This document shows, piece by piece, positions 1-8,635 of a stretch of 64,000 bases of DNA (position 1 is its first letter; each line of letters starts with the position of its first letter). The DNA is from Mycolicibacterium fluoranthenivorans (GTDB lineage Bacteria; Actinomycetota; Actinomycetes; Mycobacteriales; Mycobacteriaceae), in contig NZ_JAANOW010000002.1 of assembly GCF_011758805.1 (NCBI RefSeq), positions 310,001-374,000 on the forward strand, written 5' to 3'. A program made the translations under genes and the position numbers. The notes under the pieces are model-generated. The model searched no databases. It saw nothing but the letters and a program-made list of their open reading frames with translations, and was not told where the DNA came from.

Positions 1-1909
1 GCTGTCGCTGGCCGACGCGCTGACCGCGACCGGCCTCCCGGATCCGGGACCGGTCACCACCTACGGGCTGCCCTTCGTCCGCGCGGCCGGGGAGATCGCT
101 GCCGCCGTCGCCGTCGGCTCGTTCCTGCTGGCCGCGTTCCTGGTGCCGCCGCAGTCCAGTGGCGTGCTGGACGTGGCGGGATATCGCGCGCTGCGCACCG
201 GCACCGTGGCCTCCGGGATCTGGACGGTGTCCGCCGTGCTGCTGGTGCCGCTGACGGTGTCCGATATCACCGGTCAGCCGCTGGCCAGCAGACTCAGCGT
301 GGCCGATATCTGGTCGGTGGCCAGCCTGGTGGAGACCGCGGGGACCTGGCGATGGACGGCCCTGTTCGCCGCGATCGTCACCGTCGTGAGTATCCCGGTG
401 CTGCGCTGGTCGTGGACCCCGTTGCTCTGTGCCGGGTCGGTCTTCACCCTGGTGCCGCTGGCGCTGTCGGGGCACTCGTCGGCCGGTGGTTCGCACGACC
501 TGGCCACCAACAGCCTGTTCATCCACCTGGTGGCCGGGGTGGTGTGGGCCGGCGGGTTGCTGGCGCTGTGGGCGCTGGCGTTCCGCGGCGGGGCGCACAC
601 CGATCTGGCCGCACGGAGGTTCTCGGCGATCGCCCTGTGGTGCTTCGTGGCCATGGGATTCTCGGGCGTCATCAATGCGTTTGTCCGGGTGCGGCCGGCT
701 GACCTGCTGCACAGCAGCTACGGCTGGCTGATCGTCGGCAAAGTGGTGGCCCTGCTCGTGCTCGGGGTGCTCGGATTCCTGCAACGCCGCCGCGCGGTCG
801 GTGAGCTGGCCGCCGATCCGGAGAACCGGCGCCCGCTGATCCAGCTGGCGCTGGTCGAGTCGCTGGTGTTCGGTCTCACCTTCGGTATCGCCGTCGCGCT
901 GGGCCGTACCCCGCCACCGCCGCCGCCGGTGTTCAACCCGTCGGTCACCGCTGTGCAGATCGGTTACGACCTGGCCGGGCCGCCGACGGTGGCCCGGATC
1001 CTGTTCGACTGGCGCTTCGACCTGATCTTCGGGACCGCCGCGATCCTGTTCGCCGCGGTGTACGTGGCGGGTGTCATCCGGCTGCGGCGGCGGGGCGATG
1101 CCTGGCCGGTGGGACGGACCGCCGCCTGGTTGTGTGGGTGTGCGGTGCTGCTGTTCGCGACGTCGTCGGGGCTGGGCCGCTACATGCCGGCCATGTTCAG
1201 CATGCACATGGGCGCCCACATGCTCCTGTCGATGCTCTCGCCGGTGTTGCTGGTGTTGGGGGCGCCGGTGACCTTGGCGCTGCGCGCGCTGCCGGCCGCC
1301 GGACGCGATGCCCCGCCGGGCATGCGCGAGTGGCTGTTGGCCGCGCTGCACAGCCGGGTGTCGCTGCTGCTGACCAACCCGTTCGTCGCCACGGCGCTGT
1401 TCGTCGGGGGTTTCTACGGGCTGTACTTCGGCGGGATCTTCGACGCCGTCGCCGGTATCCACGCCGCGCACGTCGCGATGAACCTGCACTTCCTGCTGTC
1501 GGGCTATCTGTTCTACTGGGTGGTCATCGGGGTCGACCCGACACCACGACCCATCCCGTCGCTGGCCAAGCTCGGCGTGGTGTTCGGGTCGCTGCCACTG
1601 CATGCGTTCTTCGGTGTGGTGTTGATGGGCACGCAGACGGTGATGGCCGAGGGGTTCTACAAGTCACTGCAGCTCTACTGGCATACCGATCTCCTGGGCG
1701 ATCAACGTCTCGGCGGCGGTATTGCCTGGTCGGCGGGTGAGGTGCCGCTGGTGTTGGTGATGCTCGCGCTGCTGATCCAGTGGCGGCGCAGCGACAACCG
1801 CACCGCCACCCGGCTGGACCGCGCCGCCGACCGCGACGACGACGCCGATCTGGCCGCCTATAACGCGATGCTGTCCAAGCTGGCAGAACGCGAGCAGCAC
1901 CAGGGTTAG
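1..1909 (+). CDS. CopD/CtaG fusion membrane protein, 5' partial
   Basis: The reading frame is open from the window edge (frame of base 2), so the N-terminus lies outside; about 635 residues are visible. The first half is a multi-helix CopD-type copper-resistance domain, with a helix reading IHLVAGVVWAGGLLALWAL near visible residue 175. The second half matches the CtaG/Caa3 cytochrome-oxidase assembly family: MPAMFSMHMGAHMLLSMLSP with several Met and His residues in helices, followed by LSGYLFYWVVIGVDP. In the family these proteins are linked to copper handling and delivery to cytochrome oxidase at the membrane; the Met/His-rich helices agree. M. tuberculosis Rv0102 has the same architecture as I recall it. 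It ends in a short hydrophilic Arg/Asp-rich tail. It converges on the kinase gene, with a 28-bp gap. Confidence 0.85.
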   Translation, partial: LSLADALTATGLPDPGPVTTYGLPFVRAAGEIAAAVAVGSFLLAAFLVPPQSSGVLDVAGYRALRTGTVASGIWTVSAVLLVPLTVSDITGQPLASRLSVADIWSVASLVETAGTWRWTALFAAIVTVVSIPVLRWSWTPLLCAGSVFTLVPLALSGHSSAGGSHDLATNSLFIHLVAGVVWAGGLLALWALAFRGGAHTDLAARRFSAIALWCFVAMGFSGVINAFVRVRPADLLHSSYGWLIVGKVVALLVLGVLGFLQRRRAVGELAADPENRRPLIQLALVESLVFGLTFGIAVALGRTPPPPPPVFNPSVTAVQIGYDLAGPPTVARILFDWRFDLIFGTAAILFAAVYVAGVIRLRRRGDAWPVGRTAAWLCGCAVLLFATSSGLGRYMPAMFSMHMGAHMLLSMLSPVLLVLGAPVTLALRALPAAGRDAPPGMREWLLAALHSRVSLLLTNPFVATALFVGGFYGLYFGGIFDAVAGIHAAHVAMNLHFLLSGYLFYWVVIGVDPTPRPIPSLAKLGVVFGSLPLHAFFGVVLMGTQTVMAEGFYKSLQLYWHTDLLGDQRLGGGIAWSAGEVPLVLVMLALLIQWRRSDNRTATRLDRAADRDDDADLAAYNAMLSKLAEREQHQG

Positions 1910-1937
1910 ATCGCCGGGCCGCGCGGCGGTGCCGCGC

Positions 1938-3782
1938 TCAGGACCCGTAGTTCACCGTGATGATGCCGTCCCGGTTCACCCCGGTCTTCGGGGCCGGGTC
2001 CTGTTGCACCACCTTGCCGCGCTTGTCGCTGCCGGCGTCGATATCGGGTCCCTTGTCCAGCCGTCCGGTGAAGCCGAAGCTCGCAAGGTACTGGACTAGG
2101 TCGACGTAGAAAAGCCCGCGCACGTCGGGCATCTCGAACTGATTGCCTCGTGACACTTTCAGGGTGATCGGCGCGTCCGCGTCCACCGATGCGCCCGCAG
2201 CCGGGTCGGTGCTCGCCACCTGACCCACCGGCAGCGTGCCGTCGGTATCCGCTTTGAGGATGGTGGTGAAACCCGCGGTGTTGAGGTTCTGGGTGGCCTG
2301 ATCGACCGTCTGCCCGGTCACGTCGGGCACGGTCCGAGTCGCCGGCCCGGAACCGACGAGGATGACGATCTCGTTGCTGGTCGCCGAATCCTGCTGAGCG
2401 GCCGGTATGGTCCCGACCACCTTGTCCACCTCGGAGGCTTTGGACGCCTGCGTCATCCGCCGCACGCTGTCGAATCCGGCATCGTGCAGTTTCTGCACCG
2501 CCTCGTCATAGGTCAGGGTGGCGACGTCGGGGATGCGGCGCTGCTCCGGTCCGGTCGAGACGTTGACGGTGATATCGCTGCCCGACGAGACGGAGCCGCC
2601 GGCCGCCGGGTCGGTGCCGATCACCCGGCCCGCCTCGACCGACCCGTCCGGCTTGGTGTCCACGTGCGGGGTCAGGCCGCGGTCCTGTAACTGGGTGAGG
2701 GCATCCTGGCGGGTCAAACCGTGCACATCGGGCACCGAGACGCGGTTCATGGTGCCCACGACGAAGACGCCGGCGATCACCAGCAGGGTCACGGCCGCGA
2801 CTGCACCGGCGATCAGCCAGCGCCGCGACCCACTGCGGCGTTCCTGGACGGGCATTTGCAGGGTGTGCGGCTGCGGGTCGATATCCACCGGGGACCGGTC
2901 GGTGTCGTCCGCCGGCAACGTCGCCGGCGCCTCCGGAGCGTTGCCGCGGCTGACCCGCATCAGGTCGCCGTGGAAGGCGGCCGCGCTCTGATACCGGTTC
3001 TCCGGCTTTTTGGCCAGCGCCTTGAGCACCACGGCGTCGAGTTCGGCCGAGATTCCCGGGTGCCGCTGGGACGGCGGGATCGGCCGCTCCCGGACGTGCT
3101 GATAGGCCACTGCCAGCGGGGTGTCACCGCTGAAGAGCGCCTGGCCGGTCAGCATTTCGTAGAGCACGCAGCCCAAGGAGTACACATCGGTGCGGGCGTC
3201 GACCTCGTGGCCGCGGGCCTGCTCGGGGGAGAAGTACTGCGCGGTGCCCACGACAGCCGAGGTCGCGGTCAGCCGGTCCCCGGTGGTGGCGTTCATGGCA
3301 TGCGCGATGCCGAAGTCCATCACCTTCACCGCGCCGGTCGGGGTGATCATGATGTTGGCCGGCTTGATGTCGCGGTGCACGATGCCACGGCGGTGGCTGA
3401 ACTCCAGTGCCGTGCACACCTCGCCGATGATCGAGATCGCGCGTTGCGGTGCCATCGCGCCGTGGCGCGCGATCAGTTTGCCGACGGTGAGCCCCTCGAC
3501 GAATTCCATCACCAGGAACGGCAGCTTCCCGTTCGGCGTCTGCGCCTCACCGGTGTCCAGAATCGCCACGATCGAGGGGTGGTTGAGCGCCGCGGTGTGC
3601 TTGGCCTCCCGGCGGAACCGCTGGTAGAAGCTCGGGTCGCGGACCAGGTCGGCGCGCAGGATCTTGATCGCGACGTCGCGGTGCAGGCGGATGTCCCGGG
3701 CCCGGTGCACCTCCGACATGCCACCGAAGCCCAGGATCTCGCCCAGCTCGTAGCGGTCGGTGAACTGCTGCGGCACGGTCAT
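1938..3782 (-). CDS. PknB-like Ser/Thr protein kinase with PASTA repeats
   Basis: 614 residues, close to PknB in length. Kinase domain about 11-275: Gly-rich loop GFGGMSEVH, catalytic Lys40, Glu59, HRDIKPAN with Asp138, DFG at 156-158, and activation-loop Thr172/Thr174 where PknB has its autophosphorylated Thr pair. One membrane helix at about 323-348 is followed by four extracellular PASTA repeats (each with a VPDV- or MPDV-like start). The C-terminus GVNRDGIITVNYGS is nearly that of PknB. PASTA kinases sense muropeptides/lipid II and regulate cell-wall growth and division. The usual pknA-pknB-pstP neighbourhood is absent, so this looks like a paralogue rather than the canonical gene. It lies 139 bp downstream of mmpL on the same strand, behind a probable terminator. 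Function beyond kinase activity is inferred. Confidence 0.9.
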   Translation of the reverse strand: MTVPQQFTDRYELGEILGFGGMSEVHRARDIRLHRDVAIKILRADLVRDPSFYQRFRREAKHTAALNHPSIVAILDTGEAQTPNGKLPFLVMEFVEGLTVGKLIARHGAMAPQRAISIIGEVCTALEFSHRRGIVHRDIKPANIMITPTGAVKVMDFGIAHAMNATTGDRLTATSAVVGTAQYFSPEQARGHEVDARTDVYSLGCVLYEMLTGQALFSGDTPLAVAYQHVRERPIPPSQRHPGISAELDAVVLKALAKKPENRYQSAAAFHGDLMRVSRGNAPEAPATLPADDTDRSPVDIDPQPHTLQMPVQERRSGSRRWLIAGAVAAVTLLVIAGVFVVGTMNRVSVPDVHGLTRQDALTQLQDRGLTPHVDTKPDGSVEAGRVIGTDPAAGGSVSSGSDITVNVSTGPEQRRIPDVATLTYDEAVQKLHDAGFDSVRRMTQASKASEVDKVVGTIPAAQQDSATSNEIVILVGSGPATRTVPDVTGQTVDQATQNLNTAGFTTILKADTDGTLPVGQVASTDPAAGASVDADAPITLKVSRGNQFEMPDVRGLFYVDLVQYLASFGFTGRLDKGPDIDAGSDKRGKVVQQDPAPKTGVNRDGIITVNYGS

Positions 3783-3848
3783 CGCGTCATCCCGCTCACG
3801 GCAGTGCCCTTAGATCCCACATCATTGATCTTCTCTCAACACGCAAAC

Positions 3849-3910
3849 GGCGGGTCCGACACCCCTTCTTAGCCGAGCCTTCTTAGCCGAGGGGACGGAC
3901 CGGACCCGCC
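3849..3910 (-). terminator. Long hairpin with 14-bp tandem repeat in loop
   Basis: GGCGGGTCCG (3849-3858) pairs perfectly with CGGACCCGCC (3901-3910). The loop holds two adjacent copies of CCTTCTTAGCCGAG (3864-3877 and 3878-3891) bounded by CCCC and GGGG, which can pair inside the loop. It sits just after the mmpL stop, so it probably ends the marR-mmpS-mmpL transcript. There is no clear U-tract on either strand. Confidence 0.55.
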
Positions 3911-3921
3911 GCGCGAACTTG

Positions 3922-6819
3922 TCAGCCCTGGGCGGGCAGCGCCTCGGTATCGGCGTCGCTGGACCGCCGCTTGGGCACGTACGGCAGGAACTGGTAGTCC
4001 CCGCGCGGGTAGACCACCTGGGGCCACCAGAACCACCGGCCCAGCATCGTGGCGATGGACGGCATCAGCAGCGACCGCACGATGAAGGTGTCGATCAGCA
4101 GGCCGATGGCGATCGTCGACCCCATCTGGGCCAACACGATCAGCTTGCTCGCCATCATGCCGGCCATGGTGGCGGCGAACACCAGCCCGGCCGAGGTGAC
4201 CACCCCGCCGGTGCCCGCCATGGACCGGATGATGCCGGTCTTGAGGCCCGCGTGGATCTCGTCCTTGAACCGGGAGACCAGCAGCAGGTTGTAGTCCGAG
4301 CCGACCGCCAACAGGATGATGACCGACATCAGCATCACCAGCCAGTGCACCGGCATCCCGAACAGGTCCTGCCACAGCAGCACCGAGATGCCGAAGGACG
4401 CGGCGATCGAACTGCCCGCGGTCAGGACGATGGTCAGTGCGGCCACCGCGCTGCGCGTCAGGATGAGCATGATCATGAAGATCAGCGTCAGCGCCGACAC
4501 CACCGCGATCATCAGGTCGTAGCGGGCGCCGTCGGACATGTCCTTGTAGGTCGCCGCGACACCACCGAGGTAGATCTTGGCGTCCGACAGCGAGGACATC
4601 TTCAGCGCTTCCTGCGCCGCCTTGCGCTCCGAATCGACCCGGGCGATGCCGTCCACGGTCGCCGGGTCGGTCTGATGGGTGATGAACATGCGGGCGGACT
4701 TACCGTCCGGCGACAGGAACATCTTCAACCCGCGCTCGAAGTCGGGGTTCTGGAAGGCCTCCGGCGGCAGGTAGAACAGGTCGTCGTTCTTGGCGGTGTC
4801 GAACGCGGCGCCCATCGACAAGGCGGTGTCGTTCATCGCCTGCATCTGATCGATCAGCGCCTTCTGCGAGTTGTACGACGCCAGTGACAGATCTCTGCTG
4901 GTCTCCATCGACGCGATCGTCTGCGGCAGCAGCGCGGTCAGCTTCGGCGCCAACTCCGCCAGTTGGTCGGTGTTGACCTGCACGTCGCCGGTCTTGTCGG
5001 TCACCTCATCGACCGAATCGAGGGCATCGAAGACCGAGCGGGTGGCGGCACACATCGGGATGTCGAAGCAGTGCGGCTCCCAGTAGAAATAGTTGCGCAG
5101 GGGCCGGAACTGATCATCGAAGTTCGCGATGTTGTCCCGCAGCTTCTCGGTGATCGCGAGCAACTCCCGCGACTTCGCATCCGAATCGAGGGTGAGCTTG
5201 GTCTGTTGCAGGGAGAGCTGGTACTGCTCCTTCAGGATGGCGATCGAGGTGTTGGTCGCATCGATCATCTTGAGCTGGTCGTCCAGCTGTTTGCGCTGGA
5301 ACGGCAGATTCATGTTGCTGGTCTGACCCGAGATGCTGGTCTGGAACGGAATCGAGCTGTGCTGGATGGGGATTCCCAGCGGCCGGGTGATGTTCTGCAC
5401 CATCGCGATACCCTCGGCGTGCATCACATTGCTCGAAACCTTGTTCAGCACAAGCATATCGGCGGGATTGCGCATGTCATGGTCGGATTCGACCATGAGG
5501 ATGTCGGGGTTCATCCGGGCCTGGCTGAAATGCCGGTCGGCGGCGGCGAAGCCGACATTGACCGGGGCGTCCTTGGGTAGGTAATACCGGTCGTTGTAGG
5601 CCGGCTTGTAGCCGGGGATGGCCACGATGCCGATCAGCACGACGAACAAGCTGGCCACGAAAATCGGTGCGGGCCAGCGCACGACCGCGGTGCCGACCTT
5701 CCGCCAGAACTTGCTCTGCGGGGGCCGCTTGGACTCGTAGAGCCCGACGCGGCTGCCGAGGTAGAGCACCGCGGGCCCGAGCGTCACCGCGATCAGGACC
5801 ACCACGATCATGCCGATCGCGACCGGTGCGCCCATCGTGGCGAAGTAGGGCAGCCGGCAGAAGCTCAGGCAGTAGGTCGCGCCCGCGATCGTCAGTCCGG
5901 AACCGACGATCACCGGTGCGACGGACTTGAAGGTGGCGTAGTAGGAGTCGTCCTTGTCCAGGCCCAGACCGCGATCCTCCCGATAGCGGCCGAAGACGAA
6001 GATGCCGTAGTCGGTGGCCGCGGCGATCGCCAGCATGGTCAGGATGTTGCCGGCGAAGGTGGTCAGCCCGAACACATTGTGGGTGGCCAGTACCGACACC
6101 ACGCCGCGCGCGGTGAGCAGACCGAGGAAGGTCAGGAACAACTGGATCAGCGTGGTCCTGATCGAGCGGTAGACCACCAACAGCATGCCCGCGATCGCGA
6201 CCAGGGTGATCAACGTGATCTCGGCCAGGCTCGCGTTGCCGATGACGTGCATGTCATCGGTCAGCGCGGCGGGACCCGCGACATAGGCCTGCACCCCGGG
6301 CGGGGCCTGGGTGTCCTCGATGGCCTTGCGGACCGCATCGACGCCCTCGTTGGCCAGCGTCATGCCCTGCTCGCCGGCCAGGTTGATCATCACGTAGGAG
6401 GCCTTGCCGTCGGCGCTCTGCGCTCCGGCGGCGGTCAGCGTGTCACCCCAGAAGTCCTGGATGTGCTGGATGTGCTCGGGGTCCTGCTGCAGCTTGTGGA
6501 TGATCTCGTCGTAGTACTTGTGCGCGTCCGGCCCGAGTGGCTGCTGGCCCTCGACGACGACCATGACCGTGCTGTTGGAGTTGAATTCCTTGAAATTGGA
6601 CCCCATCAACTTCATCGCCTGCATCGAGGGGGCGTCCTCGGGCGCCATCGGTGCGGCGTGCAGCTCGCCGACCACCTCGAGCTGGGGTGCGATGACGTTC
6701 ACCAGGACGGCGATCGCGATCCAGAACAGGATGATCGGCCACGCGAGGATGCGGATCAGGTGCGGGACGACGGGCCGCTTCGGCGTGCCGGTGGGTGCGG
6801 CGGCGGTGGCAGTGGTCAT
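3922..6819 (-). CDS. MmpL family RND transporter
   Basis: 965 residues, normal for the MmpL4/MmpL5-type subgroup. The N-terminal helix (about 20-45) is followed by a large periplasmic domain, then helices 2-6 with the TM4 proton-relay pair in AATDYGIFVFGRYRE. A second periplasmic domain follows, and helices 8-12 carry the TM10 pair in AVGSDYNLLLVSRFKDE. These Asp-Tyr pairs are the energy-coupling residues of MmpL proteins. The family exports lipids, siderophores or drugs across the inner membrane with an MmpS partner. The start ATG overlaps the mmpS stop (ATGA), so the two are translationally coupled. The MarR gene just upstream suggests ligand-responsive control. The substrate cannot be read from sequence. 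Confidence 0.93.
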   Translation of the reverse strand: MTTATAAAPTGTPKRPVVPHLIRILAWPIILFWIAIAVLVNVIAPQLEVVGELHAAPMAPEDAPSMQAMKLMGSNFKEFNSNSTVMVVVEGQQPLGPDAHKYYDEIIHKLQQDPEHIQHIQDFWGDTLTAAGAQSADGKASYVMINLAGEQGMTLANEGVDAVRKAIEDTQAPPGVQAYVAGPAALTDDMHVIGNASLAEITLITLVAIAGMLLVVYRSIRTTLIQLFLTFLGLLTARGVVSVLATHNVFGLTTFAGNILTMLAIAAATDYGIFVFGRYREDRGLGLDKDDSYYATFKSVAPVIVGSGLTIAGATYCLSFCRLPYFATMGAPVAIGMIVVVLIAVTLGPAVLYLGSRVGLYESKRPPQSKFWRKVGTAVVRWPAPIFVASLFVVLIGIVAIPGYKPAYNDRYYLPKDAPVNVGFAAADRHFSQARMNPDILMVESDHDMRNPADMLVLNKVSSNVMHAEGIAMVQNITRPLGIPIQHSSIPFQTSISGQTSNMNLPFQRKQLDDQLKMIDATNTSIAILKEQYQLSLQQTKLTLDSDAKSRELLAITEKLRDNIANFDDQFRPLRNYFYWEPHCFDIPMCAATRSVFDALDSVDEVTDKTGDVQVNTDQLAELAPKLTALLPQTIASMETSRDLSLASYNSQKALIDQMQAMNDTALSMGAAFDTAKNDDLFYLPPEAFQNPDFERGLKMFLSPDGKSARMFITHQTDPATVDGIARVDSERKAAQEALKMSSLSDAKIYLGGVAATYKDMSDGARYDLMIAVVSALTLIFMIMLILTRSAVAALTIVLTAGSSIAASFGISVLLWQDLFGMPVHWLVMLMSVIILLAVGSDYNLLLVSRFKDEIHAGLKTGIIRSMAGTGGVVTSAGLVFAATMAGMMASKLIVLAQMGSTIAIGLLIDTFIVRSLLMPSIATMLGRWFWWPQVVYPRGDYQFLPYVPKRRSSDADTEALPAQG

Positions 6820-7268
6820 GCGGATTTCACCAGGCAGTAGGTCTGGGCGTTGACGCCATCGGCTGATTGCTCCTCACGGACGGTGCCGTTGACGGTGACG
6901 CGGCAACCGATGTGGTCGCTGCTGCGCTCACTGTCGCTGCGGGCCATCAGGTTCGCGCTGACGGTCGGCAACGTGGTGGACAGGGTGACCGACCAGGGCA
7001 GCGGAGCGCTGACCGAGTGCACGTTGGCGTCCGGGTCGAAATAGCTGATCTCGGCGGAGGTACCTGGGGGCCCGTAGACCTCGTACAGCACGACCTTCGG
7101 GTTGAACTGGACGATCTCGATACCGGCTCCGGCGTTGGCGTTCAGGTCCTCTGATCCGAACATCTTGTGCAGTCGCGAGACCACCAGTCCAGAGATGGCC
7201 AACACCACGATGAGGACCACCGGAATCCAGATCTTCTTCAGCCAGTTGCCGACTGGAACTGATTTCAC
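6816..7268 (-). CDS. MmpS family membrane accessory protein
   Basis: 150 residues from a GTG start at 7268, chosen because AAAGGTG lies five bases upstream and because the length then matches MmpS proteins (about 140-150). The frame is open further upstream but the extra residues are Arg-rich and unlike the family. A single N-terminal membrane helix (about residues 14-32, IWIPVVLIVVLAISGLVV) precedes a periplasmic beta-rich domain with YEVYGPPGTSAEISYFDPDA and a conserved late Cys pair (GCRVTVNG, TYCLVKSA). MmpS proteins assist the partner MmpL, here encoded 4 nt overlapping downstream. Confidence 0.9.
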   Translation of the reverse strand: MKSVPVGNWLKKIWIPVVLIVVLAISGLVVSRLHKMFGSEDLNANAGAGIEIVQFNPKVVLYEVYGPPGTSAEISYFDPDANVHSVSAPLPWSVTLSTTLPTVSANLMARSDSERSSDHIGCRVTVNGTVREEQSADGVNAQTYCLVKSA

Positions 7269-7324
7269 CCCAACACCTTTCACCCCGTCAATTGATTGCC
7301 GCGCCGCTGCCGCGAAGTCCCGTG

Positions 7325-7813
7325 TCAGTGGCGCGCAGCGTCGTTCGCTTCCGATGGCGCATCGGCGGCTGCCACCAGTCTGGCCAGGATCGGAACGGCG
7401 ACGTTGGCAGCCAGCAACAGTGCGCTGCACTCCTCGGCCGACAGCGTCTCCAGAAACCCGGCCAGACGCTCCCGGCGCAGCCGCCTGCGATCGTCGAGCA
7501 TTGCCCGGCCCTGATCGGTGATCCCGATCAGGCAGGCTCTGCCGTCCTCGGGGTCGGGAACCCGGGTGACGAGTTCGGCGCGTTCCAGTCGTTGCATCAG
7601 CTGTGTCATCGACGGCTGGCTGACGCCCTCTTTGGCCGCGAGGCTGGTCAGCCGTAGCGGTCCCTCCCGGGAAAGCCGGTTGATCGCGAACGCGGCCGAC
7701 ACGCTGAGGTCGACGCGGTCGGAGAGGAATCGGGCCGTCAGGTCGGTGGCCAGATCGACCAGCTCGCCCACGCTTTCGCGCGCAAGATCGCCGGGCGGCT
7801 GTTGCTTCACCAC
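7325..7813 (-). CDS. MarR family transcriptional regulator
   Basis: 162 residues. The winged helix spans about 35-105: SREGPLRLTSLAAKEGVSQP is the recognition-helix region, then MTQLMQRLERAELVTRVPDPEDGRA, the typical MarR wing with Asp-Pro-x-Asp-x-Arg. The dimerisation helices are at both ends. Two consecutive GTG codons open the frame; I use the first. It lies 56 bp upstream of mmpS on the same strand, so it is likely the first gene of the marR-mmpS-mmpL operon and its autorepressor. The arrangement recalls Rv0678 control of mmpS5-mmpL5, but the sequence is not close to Rv0678. Confidence 0.88.
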   Translation of the reverse strand: MVKQQPPGDLARESVGELVDLATDLTARFLSDRVDLSVSAAFAINRLSREGPLRLTSLAAKEGVSQPSMTQLMQRLERAELVTRVPDPEDGRACLIGITDQGRAMLDDRRRLRRERLAGFLETLSAEECSALLLAANVAVPILARLVAAADAPSEANDAARH

Positions 7814-7832
7814 GTATCTATATCACGAAGCT

Positions 7833-7845
7833 TATCTAACTGATA
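7833..7845. promoter_or_regulatory. Possible MarR operator (TATC-N5-GATA)
   Basis: Inverted repeat TATC-TAACT-GATA in an AT-rich stretch 20 bp upstream of the marR start; TATCTA also recurs at 7816-7821 and 7833-7838. It is positioned for autorepression. Short arms make it uncertain. Confidence 0.35.
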
Positions 7846-7938
7846 GCCAAAACTTCGCCCCTACCTGTGAGTTTCCTGGATGTCGAAGCGTTGTGGAGAC
7901 AATTCAATGCGGTGCATGATGCAATCCGCCGCCGCGGT

Positions 7939-8523
7939 TCAGCGCACGAGTCGCTCGGCGATGCCCGCGTACAGCTCGCCGAGCTTGTTCGCGTCGGAGT
8001 GCTTCCTGGAGGGGAACCATCGGCAGACGTCGACGCACAGCGAGGAGATCGCCATGACGATCTCCTCGACGCTGTCGACATCGAATTCGCCGGCGCGGAT
8101 GCCGCCGGCGATGATGTCGGTCAAGACTGCGGTCGCCGCGTGCCGCAGGGGTGCGATCTTGCGGTAGTGGGCCGCGGTGAGTCCGTGCAATTCGTACTGC
8201 ACCACGCGGGCCTGCTTGTGGTTCTCCGCGTGCCAGCGCGCGAACGCGGCGACGACCGCCCGGAGCCGCTCGGTGAAGTTCGGCGTCGACGGATCTGCGT
8301 GCTTGAGGGCGGCCAGCAGGCTGCTGTGGCCCTCCAGGGCGATGGCGAAGAGCAGCTCTTCTTTCGACCGGTAGTGGGGGTACATGGCCGTCGCGCTCAT
8401 GTTGAGGCGTTTGGCGATCTGCCGGGTGGAGCTACCGCCGTATCCCGACTCTGCGAACGCCTCGATCGCGGCCCGTCGCATGCGTTCTGCCGCAGCTGAA
8501 TCCGCAGGTCGGTCGATGGCCAT
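7939..8523 (-). CDS. TetR family transcriptional regulator
   Basis: 194 residues from the ATG at 8523; the frame continues 17 codons further up, but those are basic and unlike family N-termini. The DNA-binding domain lies at about residues 10-57: AAIEAFAESGYGGSSTRQIA followed by KRLNMSATAMYPHYRSKEEL, the classical TetR helix-turn-helix. The C-terminal ligand domain contains RWHAENHKQARVVQYELHGL. It is divergent from the acyl-CoA dehydrogenase gene, with a 35-bp palindrome between them. It is therefore most likely an acyl-CoA-responsive repressor of that gene and of itself; the ligand is inferred from context only. Confidence 0.9.
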   Translation of the reverse strand: MAIDRPADSAAAERMRRAAIEAFAESGYGGSSTRQIAKRLNMSATAMYPHYRSKEELLFAIALEGHSSLLAALKHADPSTPNFTERLRAVVAAFARWHAENHKQARVVQYELHGLTAAHYRKIAPLRHAATAVLTDIIAGGIRAGEFDVDSVEEIVMAISSLCVDVCRWFPSRKHSDANKLGELYAGIAERLVR

Positions 8524-8575
8524 GACGGTGGGTGATCTTACACACAATTGACACCGCAGGCGATGACGACGCAAT

Positions 8576-8610
8576 ATTAGCGAGCGCTCATTTAATGAGC
8601 GATCGCTAAT
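8576..8610. promoter_or_regulatory. 35-bp palindromic TetR operator region
   Basis: Arms ATTAGCGAGCGCTCAT (8576-8591) and ATGAGCGATCGCTAAT (8595-8610) are inverted repeats matching at 15 of 16 positions around TTA. Each arm is itself nearly palindromic (AGCGAGCGCT, AGCGATCGCT), so the element looks like two adjacent TetR sites. It lies 26 bp from the fadE start and 53 bp from the tetR start, ideal for controlling both. Confidence 0.75.
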
Positions 8611-8635
8611 TTATGGTCGATCCGAAAGGCTGCCC

